Origin: Macrotis lagotis
Taxonomy: Eukaryota; Chordata; Mammalia; Peramelemorphia; Peramelidae
Direction of reading: 5' to 3'
Length of the DNA stretch: 64,000 nucleotides
Assembly (NCBI RefSeq): GCF_037893015.1
Contig: NC_133665.1
Coordinates: 38,642,246 to 38,706,245 of the forward strand
The position numbers and the translations under genes are program-made. The notes beneath the pieces are model-generated. The model saw nothing but the letters and a program-made list of their open reading frames with translations. It ran no database searches and had not been told where the DNA came from. How positions within the stretch are numbered: the stretch's first letter is position 1; every line of letters starts with the position of its first letter. Below are positions 61,320-64,000 of this stretch, in pieces.

Positions 61320-61735
61320 ATTGTCTCTACTAAATCCCCCTTTCAGTCATTCTTGTACCCCACTGCCAGACTCTGTTTTCTTAAACACATATTTGGTCAT
61401 GTCACTCTTCCAAAACCTTCAGTGCTTTACCAGCAGTTAAACTTATTCAAGATTCTTGGTGATTTGTTGAGAGCCCTGTCATTCTAACTTTTTTTCTTAC
61501 AGTTTTCTACTATATATATATATATATAGTAGAATATATATATATTCTCTCAGTCAAACTGGATAACTTGCTTTTCCCTAGAAATTCCCCATTATTTCCT
61601 GTATCATGTATTTTTTCTGTTCTCTGTACCTGAAATGCCCTCCATTTACATCTTATATTTTGAATTCCTATATATTTTTAAAGTTCAGTTCAGACTCCTG
61701 GAAGCTTTCTCTTACATAGGGAACTTAAAAACCTG
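61320..61735 (+). mobile_element. L2-like 3' region
   Basis: CAGTCATTCTTGTACCCCAC, TTTGGTCATGTCACTCTTCC, CTGTACCTGAAATGCCCTCC and AAGTTCAGTTCAGACTCCTG in L2 order, interrupted by a (TA)n palindrome. Confidence 0.7.
61505..61534. repeat. 30-bp perfect palindrome with (TA)9 core
   Basis: TTCTAC, then nine TA units, then GTAGAA. It is self-complementary and followed by a further TA run to about 61546. Confidence 0.95.
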
Positions 61736-62076
61736 TGTTGCATTAAAAATAAGATTTAGCATTATAATTTCTATTAATGTGTTATTTTACTCAACTAAAC
61801 AATAAGCACAGTGATAAAAGATTTGGGGTGGAGAGAAAGATTGTGAGACAAGTATTGATTGAGAAAGGAGAGAGAATATTCTGGGTGTCAGTAGACAATG
61901 GCTACCATGATCTGGATTGGGTGACAAATTTAGATTCCATGAACTTCAGAAGAGTAAAGATTGATCTATGATGGTGGTAGGTGTAGCAACAGGAAGCAAG
62001 GAGTATTTTGACTCCAGCAATACAACTAAGGAGTCTGGGAGATGAATGAATGACTAGTTAGTATTATAAAGAGAGG

Positions 62077-62235
62077 TGGGGGGCGGCTAGGTGGCGTTGT
62101 GGATAAAGCACCGGCCTTGGAGTAAGGAGTACTTGGGTTCAAATCCGGTCTCAGACACTTAATAATTAGCTAGCCGTGTGGCCTTGGGCAAGCCACTTAA
62201 CCCCATTTGCCTTGCAAAAACCTAAAAAAAAAAAG
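62077..62235 (+). mobile_element. WSINE1-like SINE
   Basis: Near-consensus full-length copy. Its A tail continues into a short (AG)n run that resembles the upstream target AAAGAGAGG. Confidence 0.9.
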
Positions 62236-63096
62236 AGAGAGAGAGAGAGAGGCCAGGAATGAGGCATCATAAAGAGTGAAGTAGTCAAATCTTAGTGAGT
62301 ACCAAAAAGATGAGAAAGGAACAGGTCAAAAATAAGAGGAGAGTTTGTAAATTATTGAGTACACATTTTAAAAGTCACATTGGAATGAGTGGTCATATGT
62401 GGAGGAGGATATGGCAGAGACAGAATTGAATTGGATGTCAATGAAAGACCCCAAACTTGCTTGCGTTTTCTTTCTACATATACCTTACACATATCTGGTG
62501 GTAGGGAACAGGAGACATTAGAGAAGAGCTGAACTTAATTCTCCAGTGCAGAAAATATCTTTGCAGCTGATTTAGATGATGTAAATGTAACCATAAGCTT
62601 TGACAGCAATTTTAAATATGCTAGGAAAGGAACATTATTCCCTTTATACAGTGACTTCCTTTCTGGTTTCTGATATTAGTACCCAGCATCTAAAGGGGAG
62701 TAGGGAAAGAAGGATTATACTTTATATTTGTGAACTTTTCTCTTACTCCTCTTCCAATTTTATACAGGCTAAAATGAGCATCCTTCTCCTAGGCTACTAA
62801 TTGTGTCTGGAATTTATAATCTTACGGATTATATCTATTGTAAATCTGTTGTTTGTCTCAGTTGGCCTCTTGCTACCACAAAAATTGAAAAATTGATGAC
62901 ATTAATTCTTTTATCATATCTCCCATATTAATTGTTTTATTTTCTTCCTACTTCTTTCTCCACTTTTACTTTTATCCTACCCTTGGAACAGATGGTCCAG
63001 TTTGTGATTTAAGAAATTAAGAAAGGAAAAGTCTCTCTCAACCAAAAATTCTTTTTTATTTTTTCAATTCTTCAGCGACATTTCTTTCCTATTTTT

Positions 63097-63243
63097 TTAG
63101 GTTTTTGCAAGGCAAATGGGGTTAAGTGGCTTGTTTAAGGCCACACGGCTAGGTAATTATTAAGTGTCTGAGGTTGGATTTGAACTCAAGTACTCCTGAC
63201 TCCAGGGCCGGTGCTCTATCCACTTCATCACCTAACCACCCCA
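63097..63243 (-). mobile_element. WSINE1-like SINE
   Basis: Reverse copy with direct repeats CTTTCCTATTxTT at 63084-63096 and 63244-63256 (one mismatch). Confidence 0.9.
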
Positions 63244-63911
63244 CTTTCCTATTCTTTAATATCAGACTTCTAAAGAAAACTTTGTGCTTGCTGCCTCCCT
63301 CCACTGGAGGCATCTTTCCTTATCATTCTGTTGAAATTGTATTTATACCATCAGCCGTGGTATTTATTGATGAATGCTCAAATTAACATTGTGGAAAAAT
63401 GTAGACAACACATTTATATGTTTAATCTTCATTAATAACACTTTCTCCATTACTATTTTAAATCTAGACAATCAACTAAGCAACAAACCAAATCTTAATT
63501 TGTAGGGTTTTTTGATTTCTAGGTGTAATTGCTCACACTAAAAATTTAACAATCTCCAGTTTGAACTGGCTCCAGCATACCACTATCTAGCAACAACTTC
63601 CTTATTATCAAATATAAAAGGCAATTTTATTGCCCATTCACCAGCTGTACCTGGATATACTCAGCTCTCATCAGAATATTCATTTGGCAGCTTTTGGATT
63701 CAGAATGTTAAGTAGTACAATCCATAATTTTATTATCTAATGTACATGATTTGGAACTGCTCCAGGACCTCAAGAACAAATTTTTAAAATAAATTTTACA
63801 TTTTTTATTATGAACTTTGCAGCATCTGTGAAAAGCAAACGAAAAAGAGGTCCGATTTATGAAACCATGAATCTCCAGCAGGAACCAGTGTTTTTAAAAA
63901 AGTATATTTCA

Positions 63912-64000
63912 AGGAGCGGCTAGGTGGCGAAGTGGACAGAGCACCGGCCCTGGAGTCAGGAGTACCTAGGTTCAGATCCGGTCTCAGACACTTAATAATT
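63912..64000 (+). mobile_element. WSINE1-like SINE cut by the window end
   Basis: It starts with the typical head GGCTAGGTGGCGAAGTGG and runs off the window after CACTTAATAATT. Confidence 0.9.

Larger units (their letters stand above)
56904..64000 (+). other. GNA14: GNA14 intron 1 (5' part)
   Basis: It starts with the GTGAGT donor of GNA14 exon 1 and runs off the window. No further exon is recognised. It contains WSINE1-like, L1, L2 and MIR copies. The sections 57030-57830, 59476-60914, 61736-62060 and 62236-63080 hold nothing I can name beyond an inverted repeat at 60159-60210. Confidence 0.85.

Overview
This is an anonymous stretch of vertebrate, almost certainly marsupial, nuclear DNA. 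Three things point that way: A+T-rich and mostly non-coding sequence, exons bounded by GT/AG splice sites, and many copies of the tRNA-headed marsupial SINE (GGCGGCTAGGTGG head, GGTTCAAATCC B box, TTGCAAAAACCTAAAA tail, WSINE1-like), together with MAR1-like SINEs, L1 copies and old L2/MIR copies. The WSINE1-like family suggests an Australian (australidelphian) marsupial. The species cannot be fixed from the sequence alone.

Only two host protein-coding exons are visible, both on the + strand. Positions 7528-7718 are the last coding exon of GNAQ (G-protein alpha-q), and the bases before it are GNAQ's last intron. Positions 56780-56903 are coding exon 1 of the paralogue GNA14, and everything after it is GNA14 intron 1. 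The window therefore spans the junction of the head-to-tail GNAQ-GNA14 pair: the end of one gene, about 43 kb of intergenic DNA, and the promoter and first exon of the next. Both products are Gq-class alpha subunits that couple seven-helix receptors to phospholipase C-beta.

Layout: 1-7527 GNAQ intron with SINEs and a (CT)n tract; 7528-7718 exon; 7719 to about 13010 probable long GNAQ 3' UTR, free of obvious young repeats; about 13 to 54 kb intergenic, dominated by nested L2, L1, MIR, MAR1 and WSINE1-like copies, including an almost 3.9 kb L1-derived element with target-site duplications at 24121-27992; 54.16-54.77 kb a repeat-free, homeodomain-motif-rich block that may be an enhancer; about 55.6-56.95 kb the GNA14 promoter, CpG-rich leader and exon 1; 57-64 kb intron 1 with more repeats.

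No bacterial-type system, CRISPR array, tRNA or rRNA gene is present. The points most worth a second look are the composite L1 carrying three GC-rich SINE-like modules, the 1.1 kb ATG-free stretch before the GNA14 start codon, and the candidate conserved element upstream of GNA14. Repeat family names are given from recognition of consensus features, not from a database search, and repeat boundaries are approximate unless target-site duplications are quoted.
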